NCBI GenBank assembly: GCA_020746875.1
Contig: JAGTJL010000040.1
Coordinates: forward strand, 1-64,000
Reading direction: 5' to 3'
Origin: Rhexocercosporidium sp. MPI-PUGE-AT-0058
Taxonomy: Eukaryota > Ascomycota > Leotiomycetes > Helotiales
DNA: 64,000 nt
The position numbers and the translations under genes were made by a program. Below the pieces are notes generated by a model, which saw nothing but the letters and a program-made list of their open reading frames with translations, was not told where the DNA came from and did no database searches. Below, piece by piece: positions 21,113-33,744 of the stretch. The stretch's first letter is position 1; each line of letters begins with the position of its first letter.

Positions 21113-21964
21113 ATGGCAAACAACAAGTTATTACAGAAGGCATCGCTTAAATAAAGTATTCCGAGGTTTACCTTTTGTAGCCGCAATATAACGACGTTAT
21201 CTTATAAGTAAGTCGCTAGCTATTTATAAAAGCTGCCTACTTTAAAAGAGAGTCGATTAACTAATTAGGTTTTGACTTAAGAGTCTCTTAATCGTGGAAT
21301 TACGTATATATAAATTAAGGTTTTTACGAAGCGTCTTCTAGCTCTTTAAGGAGACTATTTACTACTTGGAAAGCACTAGATTTCCAGATTTTTAATACGG
21401 AATCTTATTTTAAAGACGAAGAAATAAATATACGTCGATTTTATACGTATTAACGGCGCTTATTCCGATATTATTAAGCTTTAGTTTTAAAAATTAGAGA
21501 TTCCAGTTATTAAGGCTATTCCAGCGAGTTAATAATAGAATATAAACGAGACTAATATTATAAAAGATTATAGTTTGAATAGTTTTATTATAAGGCACGC
21601 TAAAAAGCGTAAAATTCATGGAAAATAACTTGGCTCACGCACTTAGACGTTAATTATTTAGTGTATTTCTGCTACGGGGGTCTTCATATAACCTCTTGTA
21701 ATTTACAAGAGAAAGTCAATATAGCAATAGTAGTTTCCGTCTTTATTAGACGTATTTAACGACTGGTACTTCATTATAACCGATAATAAGTAGACGACCG
21801 ACGATATAGCTTTTAAATAGCTAGTAAAGCTATTTATTCCTTAAGCGGATCCACGTAATTATTCAGCAAGACTCCTTATTCTAGACGGCTACGAAAGGTA
21901 TAAGATTACGGAATTCCTTTAAAAGTGCTTTAAAAATAATATATTTCTATTATATTTACCTGTA
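21113..21964 (+). pseudogene. pogo/Fot1-like transposase P1, 5' part, cut by P2
   Basis: Reads from ATG 21113 as one frame with RIP stops. The DDE_1 core is well kept: 'INETNI' for the N-x-DE block, 'CISATGVFIQPLVIYK' for the CISA-x-G...P-x-x-I-K-G block, and 'RLLILDGYE' for the second Asp block, then 'NNIFLLYLP'. The frame is interrupted exactly at a TA by P2 and resumes at 32333 with Y-T-(S)-H-V-L-(Q)-P, the family's usual continuation. It is a relative of fragment P0 at 1513-1948. Confidence 0.75.
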
Positions 21965-22199
21965 ATAGCCGGTTCACCTCCTGTATACTCGGGGACTCGC
22001 TTATAATCGAGGAAAGCGAGTATCCCGCGCCAGATCGCGTTACTAAGGATTTTACGCGTAAACTATATTTTCTTATAAATAAATGTTTAACCAAAACTCT
22101 TATATAATATTACTTTTAGTGAAACTATAACTCCTACTTAATCTAAAGTAAGGAATCTTTAATAAGGGAATTACGTCTTTCCTCTACTTACTAAAAAAT

Positions 22200-23974
22200 A
22201 ACTAATTACGAATTATTACTTTAAATATACTATTAAATCGGATTATAATAGAGCTTTTGCAAAAGCCCGCGAATAGAAAATTGCTTATTCTATTAAGCAT
22301 TTAATTATTACGGCACAAATATACTTTATTAAAGAGGATTCTCTAAAAAAGTCTATTAATAAGCTAAAAATCGGTTGCGGAATTCGCAATAAACGTTTAA
22401 TACGTATAATAAAATAAATAAAATATTAAATAATACGTAAGATTAAGCAATTATATAAAACTACTTAAGTCAATAGGAAATCGGCTTAAGTGCGACGTAT
22501 AATATAATTTATACTGTAATCTACTACTTAAAGTAAGTATATTATTATATTTTATACGTATCTTTACTAATACTTACAGATTCAATTTCCGAATCAAAAG
22601 CCTCTTATCTAATAATAGTTCTAGAATTACGCTAAGCTTTATATAATCAAAACGAAGCTTATCGCACACGCACGACTTAATATATATATAAAAGATAAAA
22701 TTCAAAAATAATTTAAAAAGCTAAAATTCGTTATAAATAAGTATAAGATTAAATAAGCACAGAATATCTTAAATATTAACGAATCAAAAGTACAAATTAA
22801 TTATCTTACTAAAGAATTTATTATTATATTAATATAAGTTAAAGAATTATATATAACTTCTCTTAAGAATCGCAAATCTATTACGATTTTAAAAATAATA
22901 TATACCAATAAACGAGAGCCATTTCTTTTATTTATTATTACTTTTAAAATTAATATTATAAAAAATTAAGTTGCAAAAGAGTTAAAAGAAAAGAAAATAA
23001 TTACTTATACGCTTATAAGTTATATTAATAACAAGAAGATAATAAAATACTCAGATCACTTGATTTAAATATACTAGAGTTAAGCTAAATAAGCTTTAGA
23101 AGATCTTACTTCTAAATAGTTATGAATCTTATTATTTTAAGCTATTCTAATTAAAGTGCGCCGAAAATCATATATATCTTTTTTATTACCTTTTTTATTT
23201 AACGTATGTTTTATAATCTCTTAACGTTAGTAGTATATTCCGGCTTTAGAAATACTATTATAATTTAATAATTTAAGTCGTATTACGAAGCTTTGATTTT
23301 AAATATATTATTACTTCTTTCTTTCGCGATCTTATTAAAATCCGTACTTAAACTTTTAAAGAATATACGATTATAAACGTATTTAAAACTTCTAGAATAT
23401 AATTTATTTCTGTAAACGTAAGAATCGCTAAGATAAAAGAGTATAAGAAGAATTATAAGAAGAGAAAAGTAAAAATAAGCAGGATTTATTATCTTTGCTT
23501 TTTCTTATACAAAATATTATATAAGAAGCTATTATAAAGCTTATTACTTTAAGAAAGAAGGATTTTATTCAATTCTTTAATAATACTTTTATTATATTTA
23601 AAAATATTAGTAAAAAAGGAATTATATAATTATATAAAGTATATTTAATTACTTTAAAATATTCCGCGTTATAAAAAAAAATAAAGATTAATAATAAATG
23701 AAAGGGAATTTCGCAGAAGAATATATATAAAAAAAAGAAAAGCTTTTATAATAAATAATCTTCGAAAGAAGATTAAAATAAGAGATAAAAAAGAATTAGG
23801 CGAAGCTTAACGGAAAGTAAAAAAACAGCTTAATATAGCAATTAATAAGGTAAAAAATACTTTTTATATAAGAGGTATATACGTATATAAAAACGAGAAG
23901 TTACGACGAGAGCGTTTTAAAGTTTATATTCGGCGAAAAGAGTTTCTTTTATTTAAAGAATTTATTTTAATTAA
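22200..23974 (+). pseudogene. P2 transposase remnant (5' part)
   Basis: The plus-strand frame near 22225-22440 reads 'DYNRAFAKARE' and 'QIYFIKEDSLKKSINKLK', colinear with the P3 transposase N-terminus ('AYDRAFQEARD', 'RIFYVKEDILRQSIHKLK'). The rest is too mutated to follow residue by residue. The 3' end of the gene continues after the A1 insertion at about 31878-32200. Confidence 0.6.
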
Positions 23975-23979
23975 GAACC

Positions 23980-24163
23980 TGTGGTGTAGAAGTGGATTAA
24001 AGCACTGTAAGCAGTTGTAATTGAATTAAAGTAATTAATTATTATTTTAAAAGCTCTCCGAATTAGGAAAAGACAGTTGTTCTCCTGAAGGCGGTTTATA
24101 ATAGTAGAATCTAATTAAGTCACGTGTAGTGCTAAGAGAGCAGCTGCCCGTGCTTATACGACA
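23980..24163 (-). repeat. A1 LTR (3' LTR relative to pol)
   Basis: Starts TGTGGTGTAGAAGTGG and ends TTATACGACA; 184 bp. Because the antisense gene starts about 250 bp away and runs out of this LTR, it may supply that gene's promoter. Confidence 0.88.
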
Positions 24164-24415
24164 CACCTCCTAGGCAATTAATAGTAATAAGCTATTATTA
24201 TTATAATTGACTGTATTAAGCGAAAGCAAATAATAGGAAAGAATTAAGTAAATAAATTCACTTATATATAATAATTAAGTAAATAATTTAATTATATAAA
24301 TTAACTATTTTCTCACTAAACCTAAACCTATAAACACTCGATAATATATAGATCGACTGCTCTCGATTTATTACTTAATTAATTTATTAATTAATTAACC
24401 GCTTTCTTCGACACT

Positions 24416-25680
24416 ATAGATGTCTTTAAGCGCTCCGCTAAAATCGTTATGGCAGAACGACGATTTGCTCGCTAGAATAAGGTGAGTAGCTCGATTTTCG
24501 ATTTATTAGTTTTGATTTATTAATTAGAGATCGACTAATTAAAAATTAATTAATTAAAGAATAACCGCTGACTTATAATAAGTTAAGGCTATTATTAATA
24601 ATAAAAAGAAAGTCGTTATTAAGGCACGACTGTCGGCTGCTCCCGTCCCCGCCCCCGCTCTTTGCCGTGCCGTTGCTATTCCCCGGGCTCTAAAGTAATT
24701 AATAAGTGCTCGTATAATAGTTTATTTAAGCTGTATTAATAACGCTTTTTAAATAAAAAGTAGCAGTTAATATTATAATACCGTTAAAAAGGGTGCTCGT
24801 TGCTTCGCTTACTTGTCCGGCCATAAGTGCGTAGTTACTCCCGTTACTGCTTAGGCTTCTTTTCTCGTATATTATAATATATTAAAAAATAAAGCTAACA
24901 AAAAAGTAAGTCGATTTAGCTGCTCTTTTCTCGCTTTTTAATTTATTATTAATTTTTTTAAGAGTTAAAACAGTTAAGAATCCCGGTCTGTGCCGCTTTT
25001 AAAGGTAATAATATTAATAAAACTATTACTACTGGCGCTATTATTAGTTTTAGTAATAGAGTTACTTTAAGAGTTGCTAATAGATTCAGAGGTAATAATA
25101 AAGATAATAATAATAAAGAGAATAATAAATTACTCGCTTTATTTTTAGAAAATCAAATTAATTTAATTAATTTCTTAAAAGAAAAAGAAAAGTCTTTAGC
25201 TGCTTTTATAGCTTATGCTTATATTATTAAAAAAAAGATTACTGCCGCTGCAGATGCTTTCTTTATTAAAAAAAGTAATAAGGAAATAGCTAATTATCTT
25301 ATTACTATTGCTATTACTAAAGTTACTCGCGCTTATAGTTTTAACCTTAATATTTTAGCCTTTTAGGCTATGTCTACTCGTAGAGTTATGTTTACTTTTA
25401 AGCAAAAAGCTTAAGTTGCTCGCGTTGAAAAGCTAATTAATATAATGATTAATGCTTTAGGCGAGCTAGTTCGGGAGGTTTTAAGCCTTTTACCTTTTAA
25501 TAAATAAGCTATTCTTTTGTTTTTTGAGGCTTAAGAACTTCTTACTCTTTAAGTGTCCCCTTATATTTTAAAAATTAAAGCTTACGTTTACTTTTAAATT
25601 AAAAAATTGTTAAAAGCAATTAACTTTTTAAAATATAATGATTTATACCTCCGAGCTCAGTTAATTTTTAATAAAATAAA
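24416..25680 (+). pseudogene. antisense accessory gene of copia A1, with two introns and a Cys motif
   Basis: Runs opposite to pol. Exon 1 is 24416-24481 (start codon probably ATG to ATA by RIP), intron 1 is 24482-24587 (GTGAGT ... GCTGAC ... TTAAG), exon 2 is 24588-24905, intron 2 is 24906-24964 (GTAAGT ... AG), and exon 3 begins at 24965. Splicing joins frames that are otherwise out of register. Exon 1/2 encodes a basic segment (RSAKIVMAERRFAR) and an Ala/Pro stretch (RLSAAPVPAPA), then 'KKGARCFAYLSGHKCV' (Cys codons 24801 and 24828; Tyr 24810 is probably a former Cys), giving C-x2-C-x5-C. Exon 3 is Leu/Lys/Glu rich and coiled-coil-like ('LINFLKEKEKSLAAF'). Stops are RIP-type. The 3' end is approximate. 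Function unknown; a nucleic-acid-binding role is a guess. Confidence 0.7.
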
Positions 25681-25840
25681 ATTATAAAAGAGAATTTTAT
25701 AAAAGAATATATAATAATATAAATAAAGCTCTTTAATTAGAAAGTAAATTTATTATATAATTACTTTAAAAATAAATAAAAAGTAAAAAATATATATAAA
25801 AGACTGCTTTAAAGTAAGTCTCTTAAAGGAGTTACTTTAG

Positions 25841-28800
25841 TTAAGCACAAATATCTACTAAGTTAATAAGAGTAATAAATGCTTTAAATTTCTGCCGAGA
25901 GAGGTTTTTAATAAGTTTATTAATTAGTATATAATTTATAAGAAGATATTCCATTATAAAAGTACTCTTTTAAAACTCTTAGCGTAATTATATATTCTGA
26001 ATATTAACGTAGCGCAACTTAATAAAAATACGTTAATTTTTATTAATAATTAACTGAATCGTTTATTAATTATTATAAAAAATTATTTAAGTTACTCTTA
26101 TATTAAGGCGTAATTCTTAAAAAAATCGCTAAAGTATTATAAGTTCTTTGCTAATGCGCTTAATTCTAAGAAGCTTTATTTATATTATAAATATAATAAT
26201 TATATTTTATAAAGCTACTCTTTAAAAGATTAAATCTTTAAAAAATATGAAAATATATTTATTAAAAGATTACCTTATCTTAATATTATTTATAAAAAAA
26301 GCATTTAATGTTATTATAAGGTGGGAGTCGCGTAACTTATAATTATAAGTAATCGCTAAAAAACAAATGCCGAAAAGGTAACGAATTATTTAATTAATTA
26401 CAGCTAGGTGCTCTCGGGAAAGATTAATTAAGAAATGAAAAAGCTTTAAAATAATAAAAGCGACGTTTACGCGTAATATAATTATAATATAAAGTACTAA
26501 TTTAATCTTCTCTTAAAATTCCTTAATTTAAGCTAAAGTAACTTATTTTTAATTCTTTAATAGCTCGACTTAAGGTAATAATATACTTAAGTAATTTCTA
26601 TTTATTAACTTAAATCGAAGAATAACCTTTTGAATATAAATATTATATATTAAAGAGATAGTCTTCGCTAATCGATCTCTAATAATACGAACGCCTAAGA
26701 ACTACTCCATTTACTCTCCTCCGGTAAGCTTATATATTATATTTAAGCCGTTAATAATTAATTTAGCGTTTATAAAAGCCGAAAGGTAATAGAGCACTTA
26801 AATATCGTCGATATAAAATATTATAAATACTGTACGTTACTCGTTTATAAATATATAAGGCTCCTCTTTATAAGTAATCAATTCTAAAGTTATTAAAGTA
26901 TAAATAAAGTCACCGTATTATAGCGCTAGTAAGTCTCTAAGTCCGTAAAGTGCGCGATTAACTTCTACTATTATTCCGTCTTATTTAAAACCGTCTAATA
27001 AATAATAGCGTACGCGCGCACTTGTCTTATTTTGTTTAGCGTTAATAAAAGCATTTACTATATTAAATTAAATTATTTCTAAATTAAATTAAGTTATAAT
27101 AGTTATAGCGATTCTAAAGGAGCGAGCAGCTAAAGTGGCAATATATATTAATAAAATTAACGTTTTAGGCTATAAGTCTCCTCTTATAACGACTCGAGAG
27201 CGATAGTAAGTTAAATACCTTAACGAATCGACCTTAGCGTGAAATACTTATTTTAAGGGAATTAGTTGCTCGATAGTAAAAGTATATTTAACGACTCTTT
27301 AGCAGTTACGCGACTTAAGGTTAATAATCTCCTTAATAGCGTCGGCTCAAAAGTGCTCTCTTAATAAGTAGTCCCTAAGGTCTTTTTAATTTAATAAGTC
27401 CTTAGGCATTTGTGACTAGTGAATTCGTAAGAGCTTAATTAATTGTCGAATTTCGATATTTTTAAATATAAACGCTAATATAATAACGTGAATTACGCTT
27501 AAGTCTTTTCCGTCTCTTCGCACTAGTTCTTAACTAAGCTAGAAAGTCCTTAAAAAATCCTTTAAGTGCTCGCGATTGCTTAACGATTATAATAATTCTG
27601 TAATTAGCTCTTTAATAGTTATTATATAAATGTTTTAATTCGGTTTCGTTACTTTATTATTAACTCGAGTCTTTCGACTTTTATTAATTACTTAGTCTTT
27701 TACTCTTTTCTTTTTAAGAAGTTTAAATAAGCTAAAATTTAATTTAATTAGAGCTAAGAGCAATAAGCGTAAACTTAACTCTTCGTTTTTTTTTAATTTT
27801 AATAATTATAAATGCTCTTCGTACTTAATTACTTAAGGTAAAGCTTTTAATTACTTAAGGTCGATACTTTCTTTAAGTGCTCCTTAACGCTTAAGATTAC
27901 GTTCTTAGTTATATAGCCTTTTAAAATAAATTATAATTTATAATATCGACTTCTATTTAAGGCTTATATTATTTTAAAAGTTTAATATATTATATAAAAC
28001 ACTTCTTTTAATTGCGCTTTTAAACGCTAATTATCTTAAAGTGTCGGCTTGTTTTAAGACTTAATTAAGGTGCTCGTGAGTAAGAATTCTAATACTCTTT
28101 TTTAATTAAATTACCCCCGAGTTCTTATTAACGAGCGGCTAAATAAAGTCAAGAGCTATTAAATTAACTAAAAGTAATGTATTTACTTTTATTAACTTAG
28201 CTAAAGGAGGAGTAAATAACTCCACCCTCGAGCTTGAAAACTTAATTAGAGGTTTTAACACCTCCGAGCTTATAAGCTCGTCGACTTTTATAGCGCTTAT
28301 TGCTTCGCTTAATTGTTTTCCGTTCGAAGTAATAAACAGTGTTTTTAATTTTAATATATTAAGTGCGCTCAGTCGATTGATTATAATAAAACTAGCGTCT
28401 TAATTTCCCTTTTCTTTTTTTAATATTTTTATAAAATCTTTTAATATTAAGCGCGATTAGTCGACCGTTCTTTTTATATTTAAAGAGCTTAAATAAAAGA
28501 GGGTTTCGTTAAAAGTAACATTTCGAGTCATTATTACATACTATAATTAAAGCACTCAGATCTTATAAATATTAGATAAGACGTATTTAATTAAGTAATT
28601 AAGGTATACTTATAAGTTAACTTTAAAAGCTCTCTTTGGCGAAGAGCTTCTCGGTCTTTAATTATAAGGTAGGCTTTATAATTATACGTATATAGGTTAC
28701 TTTAGTCAGGCCGTAAATCGGTTATTAGTTTTAGCGTGAGCTTAAGGTCGTAATACCGAAAATACTGCTTAAACTAAGCTTAAAACACTTCGTTAAGACT

Positions 28801-31500
28801 CTTAAAGCCTTTGCGAGTAAATGGACTTATATTATAAAAAATAATTGCCGCTATTATTAATTCCGTTTAAAGCGCTCGGGGTAAATTAGCGGAGAAGCAT
28901 ATCTTAATCGATTTATTAATTATTTCTTTGCTTACGCGCTTAGCTTTTTTATTAGGTTAGTATATATGTAAGGAGATAAATTTAATATTAATATTACTTT
29001 CTTTATATTACTTTTTATACTTAATTAATTTATTAATTCTTATAATTAAAGTATTGTTATTTTAGCGTATTTTATAAACTAAAAGTCCGAATTAACGTCT
29101 TGTTTACGCCTTAAACGATTTAAGAGCATTTAAGACGGCGATTAACTTTTTAGTTTTTAAAAGCCGCTTATAAAATTTCTTATTATATTTGTCTTTAATT
29201 AATAAAAGCTAGCAATTCCCGTCAAACTTTATTAAAAAGTCAAATAAATCTTAAAAAATATAGTAAAAAGGACGGATAACTGTTCTCTTTAATTAACGAC
29301 GACTTATTACTTATTATATAATAGCTATTATATAATGCTCGCATTTTAACCGAGTTAAGCCTTAAATCTCGACGTTACGCGCATTTTTTATTAAGTTTTT
29401 TAAGGCTTTCTTTCTTAAATGACTTACGCGTAAATGCTATAAGTAAGCTTCGTCGACTTATAACTTTAAATATCGTCTATTTAACTGAAAGCCTTAGCGA
29501 ATACTCTTTTCTAGCGTTAAAAACATTAAAAAGTTATAATTTAAATAAGTCAAAATGCGACGAGTAATTAAAGAAACCGAAAAATAATTAAAAGGCTTAT
29601 ATTTAAAGAAAGCTAAATTAAATTATTATTATAATTACTTTAAAATTAAACTGTCCTCAATTATTCCCGTGTAAAGTATAATTTAAACTATTATATTAAA
29701 CTCTTATTTATAAAAGGCGAGCTTTTAAAATAATATTAACATTAAAGCCTTTAACGACAGCGACGTTCGAGAAGGTTAAATCGCTTATATTCGGTCCGTT
29801 AAGGCCGTGGAGAACACCTTTAAAGACTCGAATACCGCGGCCTTTAATTATTAAGCTTAACGTTCCGGCCTTAACGCTGTCGTCCGTAGTAAATTTAATA
29901 AAGCTTTTAAGGATAAAGAGAGCTTTTGAATTTATTAAATAAATAATAGCTCCGTTATTAAGTAAAGTGCTTTTTATAAGCGGATAGCAATTTATATTTA
30001 TAGTAGCGTATACTCCTGCAGTAGCGAGAGCTTCGTCGAGAAATTCAGGGCTTATAAAGTAAGCTTAAACGTTTCTAGAGTATTTTACTTTTATTAAAGC
30101 AACTGGCTTTAAAGCTATAAAAGTTATTAGTGTTTAAATAGAAAAGGAATTACCGAAAGGCGGTCCGAAAGTTAATTGTATTATTAATAGTATATTCTTA
30201 CTGAGTTTAGTAATTTCTTAGCGGAAGTCAGGGAAGTCGCTCTTTAGTCGGAGTCGAGTCTTCTTAATTTCTTTTATTAATAATAGGTTCCTGAAGTTAC
30301 TCGCCGTCGAGCCGTTATAATAATACCGAAGTTTATAATAATTAATAGCCTTATAACGGTAAAAGTAATGCTTATATAAGTAGGTATTTACTCGCGTGTT
30401 TGACGACTAATTTTATTAAATTGACGGGGTTACGGGAGCATTTAATTTTCTTTTAAGAGTAATATATAAGCTTACTGTCTTTTGTTATTTAAAAGCTATA
30501 AGTGATTCTTTATTAAAAGTAAATAATTAATTAATGTAATTAAGTAAAAAATATTAGTTTATTATTTTAAGAGTATTATTTCTTAATAATTTAAAGTGCC
30601 GTTCGCGCGCTTATTCCGGTGCGAGCTTCTCTTGTATCGCTTTAATAAAGTCAAGTATTATTAGCGGTCTTTTGACGTTTAATAAGTCGTATAAAAGAGT
30701 ATTTTAATAAGCTGCTTTTTATTTTTAAAGTTATTTTTTAAAATTAACTCGCCCTGCCTTAATAATAGCGAGCTTCTTTTTATAAGTAAATTATGCCAGC
30801 GTACGAGCACTTATTTTTAAAAGGGCGTAATCTTTCTTAAAGATCCGGAGGAGTAATTAAAAAGTCCATAACTTTAATTAAAGGTTTTTATTTATTATTT
30901 CGATTAATTACTCCTTTTCTATACGAGCTTACTCGTTTTCGCATTCCTTAATTATTCTTTAATAAATAAAGAGATTAATTATCTCCTGAATTTATTTATA
31001 AGTTGCCTTATAAGCTTAAGCCTTTTTCGTTTATTATATGAGCTTCCTTACGTGTTCTCTTATAAGAATAATATATATTAAAGCTATATTCTTAATTATA
31101 ACTTTTACCGGTGGTAATGCGCTCGGCTTAAGGCCTTTCTTTATAAAGTCGCGAGTATTTTCGTCTTATTTTACTTAAGTTTAAAAGTTGTATTTAATAG
31201 TTTTTTTATTTTATTATACTTTTAAATTATTTAATAATAAGGGTTTCGGTTCGGCGTCGAAAAGGTTAAGAGTAACTAATAACGTAAGATCTATTAAATT
31301 CTATATTTTATAAAAGATATAAAAGGATTTAAACGCTTAATATTAAGGAGTTTAAGTGCGCTTGTCGTAATTAAGAGGAGTTCGATTATTTAAAAAAAAA
31401 ACTAAAATTAAGTTTATTATAACGAAGGAGTTGCTCTTATGAGCTCCGAGTATTCAATAGAAGAAGGACTAAAAAGTCTAGTTACTCGGCTTTTATATTC
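25841..31500 (-). pseudogene. copia gag-pol remnant of A1
   Basis: Stop codon at 25843-25841. Reading down the minus strand: a gag-like region (about 31500-30500), protease not resolved, integrase with 'NYKAYLIIKDREALRQ' (about 28650), reverse transcriptase with the active-site block FYIDDI at 26818-26801, 'LGVRIIRDRLAKTISL' (about 26690), 'TLYYNYITRKRRFYYF' (copia TRPD region), RNase H 'AITYNYKLRDSH' and 'ITSTTEAELLAL'-like after RIP, then 'LRYVNIQN' (RHVDI). Stops and frameshifts throughout. The usual products are a capsid and a polyprotein for reverse transcription and integration. Confidence 0.85.
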
Positions 31501-31688
31501 GTTTAAAGTGAAATAAAAGAGTTAATAAAAAATAGCGGTGTGAATTACACTTTATAATAAGGTAAAAAACTCTGTAATATATAGTAAATGTTTTTTACTT
31601 ATAAACTTATCTTATAGGCTTTATTTAAATTAACAGCGTATAAAAGAAAGAATACTAACTTAATAGCTTTATTAATAAAGCTTATAAC

Positions 31689-31872
31689 TGTGATATAAAA
31701 GTGGATTAAAGTATTATAAGCAGTTATAATTAAATTAAAGTAATTAATTATTATTTTAAAAACTCTCCGAATTAGGAGAAGACAGTTATTCTCCTGAAGG
31801 CGGTTTATAGTAGTAGAACTTAATTAAGTCACTTGCAGTGCCAAGAGAGCAGCTGCCCGTGCCTATACGACA
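31689..31872 (-). repeat. A1 LTR (5' LTR relative to pol)
   Basis: 184 bp, matches 23980-24163. Next to it, on the minus strand, the sequence reads GTTATAAGC, which could be a RIP-altered primer-binding site (not proven). Confidence 0.88.
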
Positions 31873-32332
31873 GAACCCTAAAAAGCAATTTATAATTCTT
31901 AAATAATCATTATATAATAAAGAGGCTTTTTTATAATTTTTAATATAAGTTTATAAAGCTAAAACATAAGCAAAGATAATAAAATTAAATTAAGAAATAG
32001 AATTTAAATTTAAAAATACTTATTCCGAAATAATTAAAAATTACGTCGATTCTAAGCCTAACCCGAACGATTAAAGTGCTCTTAAAAAGTCGTTAAATAT
32101 TAAATCTAATAGTAAATTAATTAATTTAATTATTTATTAAGCCGATTTCGTATTCTTTTAGTTTTCTTTACGAAATTAATTATTAAGTTTATTTAATTTA
32201 AATAATAACTATTAGTAAATTTAATAACCTTAATAAATTCTGACGTAGCGCGGAATACTCGCTTTCGCGGGACACTCGCTTTCCCCGACTGTAAGCGAGT
32301 CCCCGAGCATACAGGAAGTGAACCGGCTATTA

Positions 32333-32350
32333 TATACGTTACACGTCTTA
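32333..32350 (+). pseudogene. pogo P1 continuation after P2
   Basis: Directly after the right TA of P2 the frame reads Y-T-(S)-H-V-L-(Q)-P once RIP changes are allowed for, which continues the P1 DDE core. Similarity is lost within about 20 bp, so P1 is truncated here. Confidence 0.5.
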
Positions 32351-33590
32351 TAACCTTAATAGGGCACGCGGGGGAATTAGGGCGCGGATCGGCGATTACG
32401 CGCGTATTACTAATCCGAATCTTATGAAAAGAATATCATTAAAATTGCAGAGTTGCGGGCTATCAGATGCGTTAGCTTTTACGCCTTTATTATAATAAAC
32501 GCTAGCGATGCACGCTTTTGAAAAAAAGTGCGGAAAAGCGGGCAGGGGAGGGGAATCAGGGCGTGCCGAGCCTTGGCATCTTACCAAACAATCGTCAAAA
32601 ATCAACGCTATGCTAGCGCACTTTTAAAAGACTTATTTTATAAAGAATTAAAGCAGGATTCCGGGGATATAAGTCTTTTAATTACTACTTGTAATTTCGT
32701 CGACTTTTATTAATACCGAAGATTCAGTGGAATTAGGGTCCGGCGCTAACCTCGATTTAATAAGTTTTAAACGTTATCCGAATTACAAGATTTTTTCTTT
32801 AATTTAATTAGCGAAATCAGGGCTTTTCAACGCATATCTCGCTTAAAAAAAGTTATAAAGCCGAAGCGAGGCTAGCCCTAGGTGGAATTAAGGAGCAACT
32901 CGAGGTGGAATCAGAGCGCTTATAAGAGTCTTCTTATAAAAATTAGTCGAGATTAAGCTAAATGAGTCTAATAAGTATTTCTAATTAATATTTAAATCTA
33001 TAACGCAAAAATATAATTAATAAGGCTAAATTTAATTTCTTTATATATATATATATTAATTTCCCGATTTTTTAAGTCGGAATAAGAGCGCATATTAGAC
33101 CCTTCTTATAAAGATTACCCGAAATTAAGCGAAGTAAGGTTAATAAGCATTTCTAATTAGTACTTAAGTTTTTAGCGTAAAAATATAATGCTAAAAGTTT
33201 AATTTCAGTTCTTTCTTTTATATATTATAATTTTTGAAGTCGGAATAAGAGCGCATTTAAGAGTCTTCTTATAAGGATTAGCCGAAGTTAAGCGAAATAA
33301 AGTTAAATAATATTTGTAATTAATCTGGAAATTTTTAACGTAAAAACATAATTACAAATACTAAACTTAATTTTCTTTTTTTATTATATATAAAATCTAC
33401 GATTTTTAAAATATTAAGTCGATATAATATTTTGTGATATAAAGACTATATTATTTAATTTTAAGTTTCTTTAATTATTATTTATAAATAACGTAAACCT
33501 TATATATTATTAAATTAGAATATATATATATATATAATATTTAATATAAAAACCTTAGATTTATTTAAAGTAATTGTGTGAATAATGATA
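32351..33590 (+). repeat. degenerate tandem repeats with a GGAAT(C/T)AGGGCGC core
   Basis: The core recurs at about 32371, 32551, 32729, 32813, 32891, 32902, 33078 and 33240. The last three (from 32902) start units of about 160-175 bp that share 'CTTCTTATAAAGATTA(G/C)(C/T)CGAAATTAAGCGAA' type sequence. The left part (32351-32650) is little mutated and GC-richer, the right part is RIP-mutated. Small open frames at 32396-32713 overlap the repeats on both strands and look spurious. Confidence 0.6.
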
Positions 33591-33744
33591 TTCACGGAAT
33601 TACGTGAATACGGAGGATGAGTCAATATAAGGGTTGTACATCGCAGAAAGTAAACAAAGAGCACTTGACACTAGCCACTTTAGGACTAGCCTATGATAAG
33701 AGCCTCTTATATAAAGTTCTTAACGACACCTTAAAAGTAGTTCT
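33591..33744. other. short less mutated spacer ending in the B target site
   Basis: Contains ATTCACGGAATTACGTGAAT, a small inverted repeat near 33592-33611. It ends with GTTCT (33740-33744), the left TSD copy of gypsy B. Confidence 0.5.

Larger units (their letters stand above)
23980..31872 (-). mobile_element. Ty1/copia retrotransposon A1 with antisense accessory gene
   Basis: 7893 bp, TSD GAACC (23975-23979 and 31873-31877). LTRs are 184 bp. The pol order, read on the minus strand, is integrase, reverse transcriptase, RNase H. About 1.65 kb between the end of pol (25841) and the left LTR holds an extra gene on the opposite strand. The element sits inside P2 and is strongly RIP-mutated. Confidence 0.9.
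21965..32330 (+). mobile_element. pogo/Fot1-like transposon P2, split by copia A1
   Basis: TIRs at 21965-about 22040 and about 32255-32330 (tip ATAGCCGGTTCAC, inner CTCGCTTA... and paired GAAAGCGAGT units) are inverted. TA flanks both ends (21963-21964, 32331-32332), inside P1. Copia A1 plus one 5-bp TSD accounts for 7898 bp, leaving about 2468 bp, similar to P3. The TIRs are less RIP-mutated than the interior. Confidence 0.85.

Noticed and set aside
26184..26225. Apparent C-x2-C-x4-H-x4-C zinc knuckle on the plus strand (after Tyr to Cys/His correction) in copia A1
   Set aside because: The opposite strand reads clearly as copia RNase H (TTEAELLAL region) in frame with RT, so the plus-strand motif is a shadow.
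32396..32713. Small open frames on both strands
   Set aside because: They overlap each other and a repeat block with no protein-like features.
32900..33410. CRISPR-like or rRNA-like repeat
   Set aside because: Units are about 160-175 bp, degenerate, without regular spacers, and do not match 5S rRNA.
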